Origin: Veillonellaceae bacterium | GTDB taxonomy: Bacteria; Bacillota_C; Negativicutes; UBA1444 | Length of the DNA stretch: 64,000 nt | Assembly: GCA_012798135.1 (NCBI GenBank) | Contig: JAAZNU010000037.1 | Coordinates: 1 to 64,000, forward strand | Direction of reading: 5' to 3' | Shown: piece after piece, positions 8,837-17,332 of the stretch | Layout of the letters: every line of letters starts with the position of its first letter | Position numbering within the stretch: position 1 is the first letter of the stretch | Program-made: the position numbers and the translations under genes | The notes under the pieces: model-generated | The model's input: the letters and a program-made list of their open reading frames with translations, nothing else | Database searches by the model: none | What the model was told of the DNA's origin: nothing

Positions 8837-11025
8837 TGCAGCTGAACGAAGAAACCAAACTCCGAACCCTGGTGGCCGCAGCGATCGACGGAATCCTCAT
8901 ATTAAAGAACAATATCATCATCGACTGCAATCGTCGGATCCTCGAGATGTTTGGCTGCCGGCACGAGGAAATTATCGGCACCTCTCCCCTCGATTGGTCG
9001 CCTGCCCGTCAGGGTGAAGAAATTTATACCGCGGATCAACTGCACAAAAATTTTGCTGCGGCCCACCAAAACCAAATCCTGTTTTTCGAATGGGTTCATT
9101 TACGCAAAGACGGCACTCCGTTTCACGCGGAAATTTGCCTTTATAGCCTTGACCAGCACCGTTCCGGCCACCTGATCGCGGTCTTGAAGGACATCACGGA
9201 GCAAAAGAACATTCAGTCGGAACTGCGTTCGAACGATCAAAAGCTAAAAGCAGCCCATACCGAACTGATCTCTTTATATCAGCAACTCGCCGCCTCCGAA
9301 GAAGCGATTGGCCAGCAAATGGCCGAGCTGACGGCCAGCAAAAAATTGCTGGAATACAGCGAACAGCGTTATCAACTGGCGCTGGACGCCTCAAACGATG
9401 CGATCTGGGAAATCGACTTAGCTTCGGATGCACTCTCTTTTTCCGCTCCCTGGCTGCAGCAATTCGGCTTGCCCGTCAACGAACCGTTTCCCCGCAAACT
9501 ATGGTTGAACCTGATTCATCCGGAAGACCGGGCGCGGGTGGAATTGGCCTATTCACAGCACCTTGAAAGCATGACCGGGCAATATGACCTGGAGTACCGC
9601 GTTCGGTCATTAGCAGACACTTTTATCTGGTTGCACGCTCGGGGCAAACTGCTGAAGGATTCCCAGGGAGCTCCCACCAGAATCATTGGCGCACTGACCG
9701 ACATCTCCGACCGCAAGCAACGCGACGAACAAATATATCGTATGGCCTATTACGACCATTTAACGGGCTTGCCCAACCGAAATCGTTTGGAAGAAATCTT
9801 GCAGGAAAAAGGCTTGCTGCAGCACGCCGAAGGCGCTCTGCTGTTTATCGATCTGGACGATTTTAAATGGATCAACGACTCCGCCGGACATGCCTGCGGT
9901 GACGCCTTGATCGGCACGGTCGCCCAGTATTTGCAAAGCGCAGTGGGCCCATCCCATATTTTAGCCCGGGTGGGCGGTGATGAATTCATCGTTGTTCTGG
10001 CCGGCATCTCGCAACGGGCCTTCATCGATACCTACGCCCAACGCCTGATCAGGCTGTTTCATGCACCGATTGCCTGCCGCGGCCATCATTTCTATCTGTC
10101 GGCAAGCATCGGCATCGCCCTGTTCCCTGAAAACGCCGCCACACTGGAAGATTTATTAAAAAAAGCCGACAATGCCCTGCATCGGGCCAAAGAAATCGGC
10201 CGCTCCAGCTATTGTTTTTTTGAACAGTCCATGCAAGATTCGCTCTTAATGAAAGTCGCCATGGAAAGTCGGCTGCGCGCCTCGGTTTTTGCCAAGAAGC
10301 ATTTTCAGATGCATTACCAGCCGCAAATGGAAGCGAAAACCGGCCGCATTATCGGCATGGAGTCCCTGATGCGCTGGAATTGTCCGGAGTTGGGCGAAAT
10401 CTCGCCGTTGCAGTTCATTCCTGTCGCCGAAGAAAACGGTTTGATCATTGAACTGGGCGACTGGGGATTGCGGACAGCCTGCCGTTTCTGCAAAGATCTG
10501 CATAAACGCGGCTACAAAGACCTTTCAGTCAGCGTGAATGTCTCTGTAAAACAATTGGCGAGCAATAATTATGTGGAAACCGTAGCCGCCGCCTTGGTGG
10601 AAAGTGGACTTCAGCCCGACGCATTGGAATTGGAAATCACGGAAAGCGTGCTGATCGGCTCCTTTGATGCCAAGATCAACAAGCTCAACGCCCTGCGGGC
10701 AATGGGAATCCGGATTGCTCTGGACGACTTCGGCACCGGCTATTCCTCGCTGACCTACCTGCAACAACTCCCCATCCATACTTTGAAAATTGATCAAACC
10801 TTTATTCATCGCATGAACAAGGAAGACAGCACCCGAACCATCATCGACGCCATTATAGCCTTGGCCCATCGTTTGGGAATCGTCGTGGTCGCCGAGGGCA
10901 TCGAGACTGATGAGCAACTTGCGTTGCTCAAAAAATTCGGGTGTGACATTATTCAGGGCTATCATCTCAGCGCCCCGCTTCCGGCAGAAAAACTCGCAGA
11001 ATGGTTGGATCTGCAACGGCAGTAA
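8836..11025 (+). CDS. PAS-PAS-GGDEF-EAL cyclic-di-GMP turnover protein
   Basis: 729 aa without transmembrane segments. Order: PAS (about 8-120), coiled linker (about 125-175), second PAS with PAC (about 178-300), GGDEF (about 305-470), EAL (about 480-725). The diguanylate cyclase motif is intact (GGDEF near residue 380). The inhibitory I-site RxxD is absent (GPSH at that position). The EAL domain looks complete: ESLMRW, NVSVKQL, ELEITES, DDFGTGYSSL, KIDQTF, AEGIET and IQGYHLS. It could make or break c-di-GMP depending on the PAS input. AAGGAG precedes the ATG by 11 bases. It is a plausible source of the signal read by the riboswitch at 42288-42376. Confidence 0.96.
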   Translation: MQLNEETKLRTLVAAAIDGILILKNNIIIDCNRRILEMFGCRHEEIIGTSPLDWSPARQGEEIYTADQLHKNFAAAHQNQILFFEWVHLRKDGTPFHAEICLYSLDQHRSGHLIAVLKDITEQKNIQSELRSNDQKLKAAHTELISLYQQLAASEEAIGQQMAELTASKKLLEYSEQRYQLALDASNDAIWEIDLASDALSFSAPWLQQFGLPVNEPFPRKLWLNLIHPEDRARVELAYSQHLESMTGQYDLEYRVRSLADTFIWLHARGKLLKDSQGAPTRIIGALTDISDRKQRDEQIYRMAYYDHLTGLPNRNRLEEILQEKGLLQHAEGALLFIDLDDFKWINDSAGHACGDALIGTVAQYLQSAVGPSHILARVGGDEFIVVLAGISQRAFIDTYAQRLIRLFHAPIACRGHHFYLSASIGIALFPENAATLEDLLKKADNALHRAKEIGRSSYCFFEQSMQDSLLMKVAMESRLRASVFAKKHFQMHYQPQMEAKTGRIIGMESLMRWNCPELGEISPLQFIPVAEENGLIIELGDWGLRTACRFCKDLHKRGYKDLSVSVNVSVKQLASNNYVETVAAALVESGLQPDALELEITESVLIGSFDAKINKLNALRAMGIRIALDDFGTGYSSLTYLQQLPIHTLKIDQTFIHRMNKEDSTRTIIDAIIALAHRLGIVVVAEGIETDEQLALLKKFGCDIIQGYHLSAPLPAEKLAEWLDLQRQ

Positions 11026-11045
11026 CATAAAAAAGGTGTGCATGC

Positions 11046-12596
11046 ATGCTTGGAACAGTCTTGGCCCTGACGCCCATCCTCTGGCTTTTGATCAGCTTGG
11101 GGGCATTTAAGATTGCTGCTCACAGGGCTGCGCCGATCGGATTATTGCTCAGTTTGCTCATTGCGGTGGCAAGCTGGAAAATGAGCTGGGGGCTAGCCCT
11201 GTCGGCGGCGTTGGAAGGAATGCTCTTTTCCCTGCTGCCGATCCTTTGGGTAATCGTAGCCGCATTTTTCAATTACAATCTCTCGCAGCATACCGGCGCC
11301 ATTGATCACATCAAGGAGCTATTGTTCCATTGTTCAGCCGACCGGCGCATTCAGGCGCTGGTTATTGCCTGGGGTTTCGGCAGCTTCATGGAGTCAGTGG
11401 CCGGATTCGGCACCGCAGTGGCAGTACCGGCCGCTCTGTTGATCGCGTTGGGGTTCGATCCATTTCGCGCTGCGATTGTTTGCCTCATCGCCAATACGGT
11501 CGCTGTCGCCTTCGGTGTTGTCGGCATCCCTGTCACCACCTTGGAGAAAATCACTGATCTGCCGATCAGTTCCTTGTCGCTGGATATTGGTCTGCAACTG
11601 ACTCCGTTTGTTTTTTGGGTTCCCATATTGGTAGTCTACGCAACCACTGGAACTCTGGCCGGTTTGCGGGGCGTATGGACCATCACGCTTCTCGCCGGCG
11701 CCAGCTTCGGTCTGGTACAGTTTGCCGTCGCCCAATATGTCGGACCCGAGTTGCCGGCCATTGCCGCTTCACTGACTTCATCCGCCGTCATTCTGTTGGC
11801 GGCAAAAGTTTCACCGCCGGTGCAGCTTTGGCGTTTTCGGAGCGAACCGGCCGATTTGCCCCGTTCCGCCGGTTCTGAACATTCCTCCGCCAGGATCGCC
11901 AAACGGGCTCAACTGGTGGCCTGGTTGCCCTATATCCTGCTGCTCTGCCTAGTGCTGGCCACGAGCAGACTATTTCCAGCCATCCACGAACATCTTCGCC
12001 TCTTCCGTAGCTCCTGGCTGATTTTCAGCGGGCACGGCGGCAAACCGCTGGCCTTTGATTGGTTGTTGACACCGGGAACACTGGTGTTCATTGCGGCGAT
12101 TATCGCCGGTTTGGTCCAGGGCGCTTCGCTGCGTTCGTTAGCGAATCTGTTGGTCCAAACGTTGCGGCAATTGCAAAAGACTATCATCACGGTAATATCC
12201 ATTGTCAGCATGGCGAAGGTTCTGGGCTACAGCGGGATGGTCGCCTCGGTGGCCATCACTCTGGCGGAAACCGCCGGGGGGCTGTACCCGGCCTTTGCTC
12301 CGCTGATCGGCGCTCTCGGGACATTCATCACCGGCAGTGATACCAGTTCCAATATTTTGTTCGGGCTATTGCAAAAACAAACAGCGTTGCAGCTGGGTCT
12401 CAACCCGATCTGGATCGCCGCCGCCAATACCAGCGGCGCCTGCATCGGCAAGCTGATATCGCCGCAGAGCATATCCATAGCGGCGACCGCAGTCGGTCTG
12501 TCTGGCAAGGAAGGGGAGCTGCTGGCGGTCACTTTCCGTTACGCACTCTTCTTTTTGCTGGGTCTCGGCATCATCACTTTCGCCTTCGCCCATTAA
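11046..12596 (+). CDS. lldP: L-lactate permease (LctP/LldP family)
   Basis: 516 aa polytopic inner-membrane transporter with about 12-14 hydrophobic segments. The family hallmark FGSFMESVAGFGTAVAVPAA lies near residues 112-131, and the C-terminal TGSDTSSNILFG and ISPQSISIA motifs are present. It should take up lactate or glycolate with protons. No lactate dehydrogenase lies next to it. It follows the GGDEF-EAL gene by 20 bases with AAAGGTG before the ATG, so it is in the same transcript. A strong palindrome follows 32 bases after its stop. Confidence 0.95.
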   Translation: MLGTVLALTPILWLLISLGAFKIAAHRAAPIGLLLSLLIAVASWKMSWGLALSAALEGMLFSLLPILWVIVAAFFNYNLSQHTGAIDHIKELLFHCSADRRIQALVIAWGFGSFMESVAGFGTAVAVPAALLIALGFDPFRAAIVCLIANTVAVAFGVVGIPVTTLEKITDLPISSLSLDIGLQLTPFVFWVPILVVYATTGTLAGLRGVWTITLLAGASFGLVQFAVAQYVGPELPAIAASLTSSAVILLAAKVSPPVQLWRFRSEPADLPRSAGSEHSSARIAKRAQLVAWLPYILLLCLVLATSRLFPAIHEHLRLFRSSWLIFSGHGGKPLAFDWLLTPGTLVFIAAIIAGLVQGASLRSLANLLVQTLRQLQKTIITVISIVSMAKVLGYSGMVASVAITLAETAGGLYPAFAPLIGALGTFITGSDTSSNILFGLLQKQTALQLGLNPIWIAAANTSGACIGKLISPQSISIAATAVGLSGKEGELLAVTFRYALFFLLGLGIITFAFAH

Positions 12597-12628
12597 CAAA
12601 ACCTCAGGGCGGCAACCAGGAGGTTATC

Positions 12629-12684
12629 GCAACAATAACAGACCGCCAACCCCATGCATGGGGTTGGCGGTCTGTTATTGTTGC
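12629..12684. terminator. 56-bp perfect palindrome, likely bidirectional terminator
   Basis: Arms 12629-12656 and 12657-12684 are exact reverse complements with no spacer. The GC-rich centre (GACCGCCAACCCC) is flanked by A/T-rich ends, so a transcript from either side would form a long hairpin whose 3' arm ends U-rich. It sits between the convergent lactate permease and beta-helix genes, 32 and 20 bases from their stops. Its perfection over 28 bp is unusual for an ordinary terminator. Confidence 0.75.
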
Positions 12685-12704
12685 ATACCGTAATTAGCTG
12701 ATGC

Positions 12705-14015
12705 TTAGTAGGTCACTTTGGCGGTAGTTACGTTGCCAAGTTTGATGCCGTTGAGGATTGGTTTTACAATCGTCACGTTCTGCATCGGTTTGCCAGACAC
12801 CGTGGTACCCGCGTAGAAAGCGGCTGTCGTCATTTTGGTTGTCCGAGTGTCGCTGATGTTGGCGTTGTTGATCGCCACGTTGCCCAGCTGGACTGCCGTA
12901 TTATAGTTATATATGGAGATGGCCGCTCCTTTGGCGCTGGTATTGGCATTGACGACTTTTGCATTGTTGACGGTGGTGCTGAAGCCGCGATAATCAGTGC
13001 CCACAACGGCCAGCGCGTTTGTTTTCGAATTCAGCCAAGTCGGGCTCTCTACGAGAACCTTGCCCGGAATAATCCCGCTTCCACCAGAAATGTTCATGCC
13101 CTGTTTGCTGCCATTATCCGTGTGATTGGTCACCGTAATGCTGATGGGGGTCGTCGTGCCCAGAATCGCCCCCAGGCTGAGGGAAATGCCGGCGCCTTGG
13201 TTATTGGCTGTGTAGGTATCCACGATCGAGATGTTTTGCAGAATGTCGGTCTTGCCGTTCGGTTCCACATCAATCCCAGCGGATGGAGCGGCGCCATTGG
13301 TATTGGTCAGCTTGGCGCGAACGATGGAGATGTCCTTGCCGCTGGTCAATGAGATCCCTTGCCGCCGGTTATTGTCGGCGCTGACATCGATCAATTGTAC
13401 GTTGGTCGAACGGGTTTTCAGGCTGCTGCCAAATGTCGGCCCGTTGCCGATGTAGAAACCGTCACCCCACATGTTGTTCGAAGCGGTTCCAGTCACAGTG
13501 ACATTGCTGGCACCCAGGATCGCCACGCCGAAACCATGCTCGCCGCTTGTTCCCGTGTGGGTCAGCCGGTCGCCCCACAGCACACCGCTGTTGATGTTGA
13601 CGTTGCTGACGCCGCCGACATGCAGTACTTCGTAATGAGCTGCCGAATTGGGGATAACGCCAAGAATCGTCGTCGGAGACATTTGCAACGTTACATTGCT
13701 TCGCAGTTGCAGGCTTGTCAGCGCATCAATTCCGTAGGTTCCGGGCGGAATTACCACTACGCCGCCAGTGCTCGGCAAAGAATTGATCGCCTTCTGAATC
13801 GCGGCGGTATCATTGGTGGCGCCGTTGCCTTTGGCGCCAAAATTTCTGACGTCAACCGTCGTTGCCGCTTCCGCTTTACCGATACCGGCCAGGAAAGGAT
13901 TCGCCGGCTCCAGGCCCGGCATAGCCGCTGCCAGCATATGGATTCCCAACGCCAGCGAGATTCCAAATACTCGACGCATTACCTTTGTTTTGGATCGTTT
14001 CATACAAACTGTCAC
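12705..14015 (-). CDS. Secreted right-handed beta-helix protein (pectate lyase 3 superfamily)
   Basis: About 436 aa. A signal peptide (charged MKRSKTKVMRR, hydrophobic GISLALGIHMLAAA, cleavage near KAEA-ATT) precedes a parallel beta-helix that starts with VDVRNFGAKGNGATNDTAAI, the usual Pectate_lyase_3 opening. Asn/Val/Thr-rich repeats run to the C-terminus. Catalytic residues for lyase or hydrolase activity cannot be assigned, so it may bind or trim the polysaccharide. The GTG at 14015 has AGAGAGG eight bases before it; ATG 14003 is also possible, and the frame is open to ATG 14078. It lies after the TpsB barrel but behind a terminator, so it likely has its own promoter. A paralogue is at 30015-31382. 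Confidence 0.88.
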   Translation of the reverse strand: MTVCMKRSKTKVMRRVFGISLALGIHMLAAAMPGLEPANPFLAGIGKAEAATTVDVRNFGAKGNGATNDTAAIQKAINSLPSTGGVVVIPPGTYGIDALTSLQLRSNVTLQMSPTTILGVIPNSAAHYEVLHVGGVSNVNINSGVLWGDRLTHTGTSGEHGFGVAILGASNVTVTGTASNNMWGDGFYIGNGPTFGSSLKTRSTNVQLIDVSADNNRRQGISLTSGKDISIVRAKLTNTNGAAPSAGIDVEPNGKTDILQNISIVDTYTANNQGAGISLSLGAILGTTTPISITVTNHTDNGSKQGMNISGGSGIIPGKVLVESPTWLNSKTNALAVVGTDYRGFSTTVNNAKVVNANTSAKGAAISIYNYNTAVQLGNVAINNANISDTRTTKMTTAAFYAGTTVSGKPMQNVTIVKPILNGIKLGNVTTAKVTY

Positions 14016-14381
14016 TGAGTTAACCTCTCTTTCATTTTTGTGATGGATTTCATTGGTCCCTATCATGGAAATAGACATTTTGTTTCCGTTTCACCTCCTC
14101 AAATTGAAGGTTGCCATATTTTGTTGCTGCAAATCGAACTAGCTATTTTGTTTGTCTTTATTCTAAGCAAAACTAAGTGTCATTTCTTGATTCGCTACGC
14201 TCATTTCCGCTAAGCGTTAAGTCCTATTGTCCATTAGGACCCAAACAAAAAAAAACACGACCCATCGCCGTGAAATCAATTTTCTTATGCATTTTCACAA
14301 ACACACTCTCATCGATAGCTGGAAATCATTGAATATCGACGGTCACTTTGCCTACATCAAATACGAACTGCCTCATTCTCA
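14016..14381 (-). other. Leader region between the TpsB gene and the beta-helix gene
   Basis: About 365 bases without a recognisable gene. It holds the TpsB terminator (14247-14272), a 6-bp hairpin GTCCTA-N8-TAGGAC (14221-14240), and a near-perfect anti-16S sequence GAGGAGGTGA (14091-14100). That sequence lies too far (12-15 bases) from ATG 14078 to be ideal. An ATGACA-N17-TAAAGA pair on the minus strand near 14150-14185 is a weak promoter candidate. No known riboswitch pattern was recognised. Confidence 0.5.
14247..14272 (-). terminator. Terminator after the TpsB gene
   Basis: On the minus strand CACGG...TCGTG forms a short 5-bp stem (last pair G-U) followed by nine T residues. It lies 110 bases after the TpsB stop. 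The stem is weak but the T-run is long. It would end the exopolysaccharide transcript before the beta-helix gene. Confidence 0.55.
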
Positions 14382-16004
14382 TTAAAACGTTGCCGTCAAA
14401 TCAAAATGCAACCGGCTATCGTGTTGGGCGGTAATGTAGCCTTTAATCACATAGGCGTAATCCGCATTGAAAGACAGCCAGCTGTTGATATTCCAGCGCA
14501 GGCCAATTCCGGTGCTGGCAAGGGTTGTCGGACCAATGCACGAAAAAGAAGGATTACCGAACAGGCTATTCTCGTCGAGCTGATAATACCATAGTTGTCC
14601 AATATCATAAAACACAACCAGGCGCAGTCCAGGTGTTACAGGAGGAGTATATAACTCAAAACTTGCGACGATTCCCTTGTCGCCCAGAGCCTCCCTTTCC
14701 CTAAATCCCCTGATAGAGCGTACTCCGCCCAACCCAATTTGTTCATCCGGAATCAGTGCCTGCGTCGCATATTGCCAATCCACCCGCGTATGAAAGATCC
14801 AATCTTTCCGGAATCGATGAATAAAGGACATACTACCTCGCCAAAGCTGATAATTGGCGCTCGCATAGGGGCTTACCCCCATATACGCATCGTCATTGTT
14901 CAGATATCCCCCCGGAATATTTCGAACATAACTAACCATTGCCGATACCGAATCACGCTTCCACTGCCAACTGTAAATCCCGCTAACGCTGAACGGCAAC
15001 GAATTTATGTCCGGTCCCACGTCAATATTGTAAATACTGGTATTGTCGGTGGAATTACGGTACTCCAGGCCGACATCCAACGCCACCTTCGTCCGCAATG
15101 AGCGATACAGGGGATGAACATAGTGCAGACTGTAGAACTGCCCCGATCCGGCAACGTTGAAGACTCCGTAGCCACTATTCGACAAACCGGTTTTGGTGTT
15201 GGAGTAAGCGGCCATGGCGTACCAGCTGTTCCCCCAGGCAGAGAGGGGGTGCTGGTAATAGGCCAGATACTGTTGCACGGTGTTGCGGGGCGACCTGCTA
15301 TAAATCAGAACTCCGGTTGCATTGCGCATCGCGCCAAGGCCATAATGGATAAACCTGTACTGCAGGCGCAGGGGATCTTGCGTGTTGTCCCCTTTGTTGC
15401 CCATTCCGGTATTATCCACGGTCAAGGAATTCACAATGATTTTCCCTTCCTTTACCGTAACAATGGCATCAAAAATACCGACATCAATCGTTTGCAATGA
15501 CACGTTCAATACACGTGAAGCGTTCTCATTGGCAACCAAAATCTGCCGATCCAGCGCCATTGTATTGATGGGTTGGCCAGTCTTCAATGCCGGCAACGCT
15601 TTGCGAATTTGTTCGTCTTTAAGATATTTATTGCCCGTTATTTTAACGCTACGCAAAATATCTTCTTTAACGATCACGGTCAATCGTCCATTTTGATCAG
15701 GCGGTTCGGCAATCACAATGCTGACCAGCGTATAGCCGGCCCGCTTATACGCTGAAAATATCGCATTTTGTATCTTTTCCAAATCTTGAACCGTTTTGCC
15801 GGGCCCCAGATATTCTTTGACCACCCTTTGCAATATTTCCTCAGCCATCATAAAGTTGCCGCGAATCTCAACCGACGTAACGGAAAAATCCGCCTCAGTC
15901 GCGTAAGCCGGAACAACCAGCATTGCCCAGCCTAAAATAATCAGCAGCACGGGCAACAGGAAACAACGGGCAGACCTTGCTGACAAATGCGAGTGACCCA
16001 TCAT
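14382..16004 (-). CDS. TpsB/FhaC-type two-partner-secretion outer-membrane transporter
   Basis: 540 aa. A signal peptide ends near PAYA-TEA. Two POTRA domains follow (about 39-115 and 116-187, each with the VEIRGN / VKITGN beginnings), then a 16-strand-type barrel. The loop L6 hallmark is present as VRSIRGF (IRGF at 431-434, family VRGF/Y). The last residue is Phe (LTATF), the outer-membrane insertion signal. This directly implies an outer membrane. TpsB proteins export TpsA beta-helix cargo; the next gene downstream encodes a beta-helix but lacks a recognisable TPS domain. AGGAAGGAG precedes the ATG. It ends the exopolysaccharide transcript, 36 bases after the KAS III gene. Confidence 0.9.
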   Translation of the reverse strand: MMGHSHLSARSARCFLLPVLLIILGWAMLVVPAYATEADFSVTSVEIRGNFMMAEEILQRVVKEYLGPGKTVQDLEKIQNAIFSAYKRAGYTLVSIVIAEPPDQNGRLTVIVKEDILRSVKITGNKYLKDEQIRKALPALKTGQPINTMALDRQILVANENASRVLNVSLQTIDVGIFDAIVTVKEGKIIVNSLTVDNTGMGNKGDNTQDPLRLQYRFIHYGLGAMRNATGVLIYSRSPRNTVQQYLAYYQHPLSAWGNSWYAMAAYSNTKTGLSNSGYGVFNVAGSGQFYSLHYVHPLYRSLRTKVALDVGLEYRNSTDNTSIYNIDVGPDINSLPFSVSGIYSWQWKRDSVSAMVSYVRNIPGGYLNNDDAYMGVSPYASANYQLWRGSMSFIHRFRKDWIFHTRVDWQYATQALIPDEQIGLGGVRSIRGFREREALGDKGIVASFELYTPPVTPGLRLVVFYDIGQLWYYQLDENSLFGNPSFSCIGPTTLASTGIGLRWNINSWLSFNADYAYVIKGYITAQHDSRLHFDLTATF

Positions 16005-16040
16005 GTTCTCCTTCCTGTATGCCTGCCGGTGTCAGGCGCT

Positions 16041-17105
16041 TTAATAATCGACCGTCTGACAGAATGACAGTCTGCCAATATTCATGATCATCGAGCCCCA
16101 AGTCAGGCCGGTGCCGAAACCCGCCAAACAGATTTTATAGGTTTGGTGAAGCAGATTGGGTCCCAGATTATAAGTCAGATTGGTGGGAATCGTCACACCG
16201 CTGGCATTGCCAAACTTCTCCACGATATTGCCAGGCATCCTTTCATAAGGTATGGCAAGTCGGTCCGCTAATTTTTCGATCATAAATCGGTTGGGTTGAT
16301 GGAACATATAATAATCGATTTCGCTGACGGCCACCCCCGCCTCGGCCAACAACTGTTCAATCATCACCGGCACTTCCGTTTGCACAAAATTAAACACTCC
16401 GGTGCCATCCATGACCAGATGGTCCAAACTGCGCAAATTTCCATCGCCCGTATCCGTCAGTACTGCTGTTTCAAGGCTTGATGGCCGTTTCATTCCGCCG
16501 GCCGGAACCATTAACGCCGAGCTGCGACTGCCATCAACTTTCCAGTTGGCATAAATAATTGCCGGCGAATTGTCTCGTTCCACGATTGTTACCGCCGCCG
16601 CATCGCCGATCAGGGGAAAACTGTTCCGGTCATGCCGGGATGTTTTTCGGCTCAAAATATCGGCGTTCACAACGGCTACTTTCCGGATGGACTCTTGTTC
16701 GAGCAGGAAAAAGGCCTCGACGAGACCGGCCAGAAAGCCGGCGCAACCCTGGTTGATATCCAGACAAATCATGTCCTGTTTCATACCGAGTCGACCGTGG
16801 ACAATGCTTGTTGTCGGGGGCATCAAATAGTCCGGGGTCTGCGTAACCAAAATCATGGCATCGATTTCATCCCGACGAACAAAGCCCTCGTCGAACAAAT
16901 ATTGCAAACCAAAGGCGACCAAGTCGGAGACGCAGGTATTGTCATCGACCAAGCGGTGCCGGTCGTAACCCATGATTTTTTTTAAACGCATTGATTTTTC
17001 CGGCGGAAAATTATAGTTTCCCAGTTCATCGTCGAAGCGGGATTCCTGCCGGGGCAAGATGGTCAGTATCCCGGAAATTTTTTTGTTTTTGAATGTAAGT
17101 TTCAT
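16041..17105 (-). CDS. Beta-ketoacyl-ACP synthase III-like enzyme (FabH family)
   Basis: 354 aa thiolase-fold enzyme with the complete KAS III triad: Cys121 in NQGCAGF, His269 in MFHQPNRF and Asn300 in FGNASG. These condense an acyl thioester with malonyl-ACP. The start overlaps the ACP gene by four bases (ATGA), a strong sign that they work together. The location within a sugar-decoration cluster, not a fab operon, argues for making a short acyl substituent. KAS III plus ACP pairs occur in some flagellin glycosylation islands of Pseudomonas where they make the acyl group of a 4-amino sugar. The starter unit cannot be predicted from the sequence. Confidence 0.93.
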   Translation of the reverse strand: MKLTFKNKKISGILTILPRQESRFDDELGNYNFPPEKSMRLKKIMGYDRHRLVDDNTCVSDLVAFGLQYLFDEGFVRRDEIDAMILVTQTPDYLMPPTTSIVHGRLGMKQDMICLDINQGCAGFLAGLVEAFFLLEQESIRKVAVVNADILSRKTSRHDRNSFPLIGDAAAVTIVERDNSPAIIYANWKVDGSRSSALMVPAGGMKRPSSLETAVLTDTGDGNLRSLDHLVMDGTGVFNFVQTEVPVMIEQLLAEAGVAVSEIDYYMFHQPNRFMIEKLADRLAIPYERMPGNIVEKFGNASGVTIPTNLTYNLGPNLLHQTYKICLAGFGTGLTWGSMIMNIGRLSFCQTVDY

Positions 17106-17332
17106 TGAATGACACCATACTTTCCGACCAATTTTTTAATGGCGTCCAGATTATTGAAATTTTCCGGAACGATATCGGCGCCGTCGATCCGAATTTGAAA
17201 GGCTTCATCCAGGGTTGAAACCAACATGATAATGTCAAATGAGTCTAGAATCCCCGTCTCAACGAAATTTTCAGTTTGCTGCAAGTCTAGCTCGGGTTTC
17301 ATTTCCTGCAAAATTGATTCTAGACGGCTCAT
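17102..17332 (-). CDS. Acyl carrier protein (second, KAS III-coupled)
   Basis: 76 aa acidic helical protein with the phosphopantetheine attachment site at Ser31 (ILDSFDII). AAGGAG lies eight bases before the ATG at 17332. Its 5' end overlaps the formyltransferase gene by 62 bases and its 3' end overlaps the KAS III gene by four. It most likely carries the acyl chain for KAS III. It differs clearly from the other carrier protein at 19750-19983, so the module has two dedicated carriers. Confidence 0.9.
   Translation of the reverse strand: MSRLESILQEMKPELDLQQTENFVETGILDSFDIIMLVSTLDEAFQIRIDGADIVPENFNNLDAIKKLVGKYGVIQ

Noticed and set aside
12705..14015. Classical TpsA haemagglutinin-type cargo for the TpsB barrel
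   Set aside because: The mature N-terminus starts with a pectate-lyase-3 motif and lacks the TPS domain NPNG/NPNL pattern, so a standard TpsA-TpsB pair is not supported.
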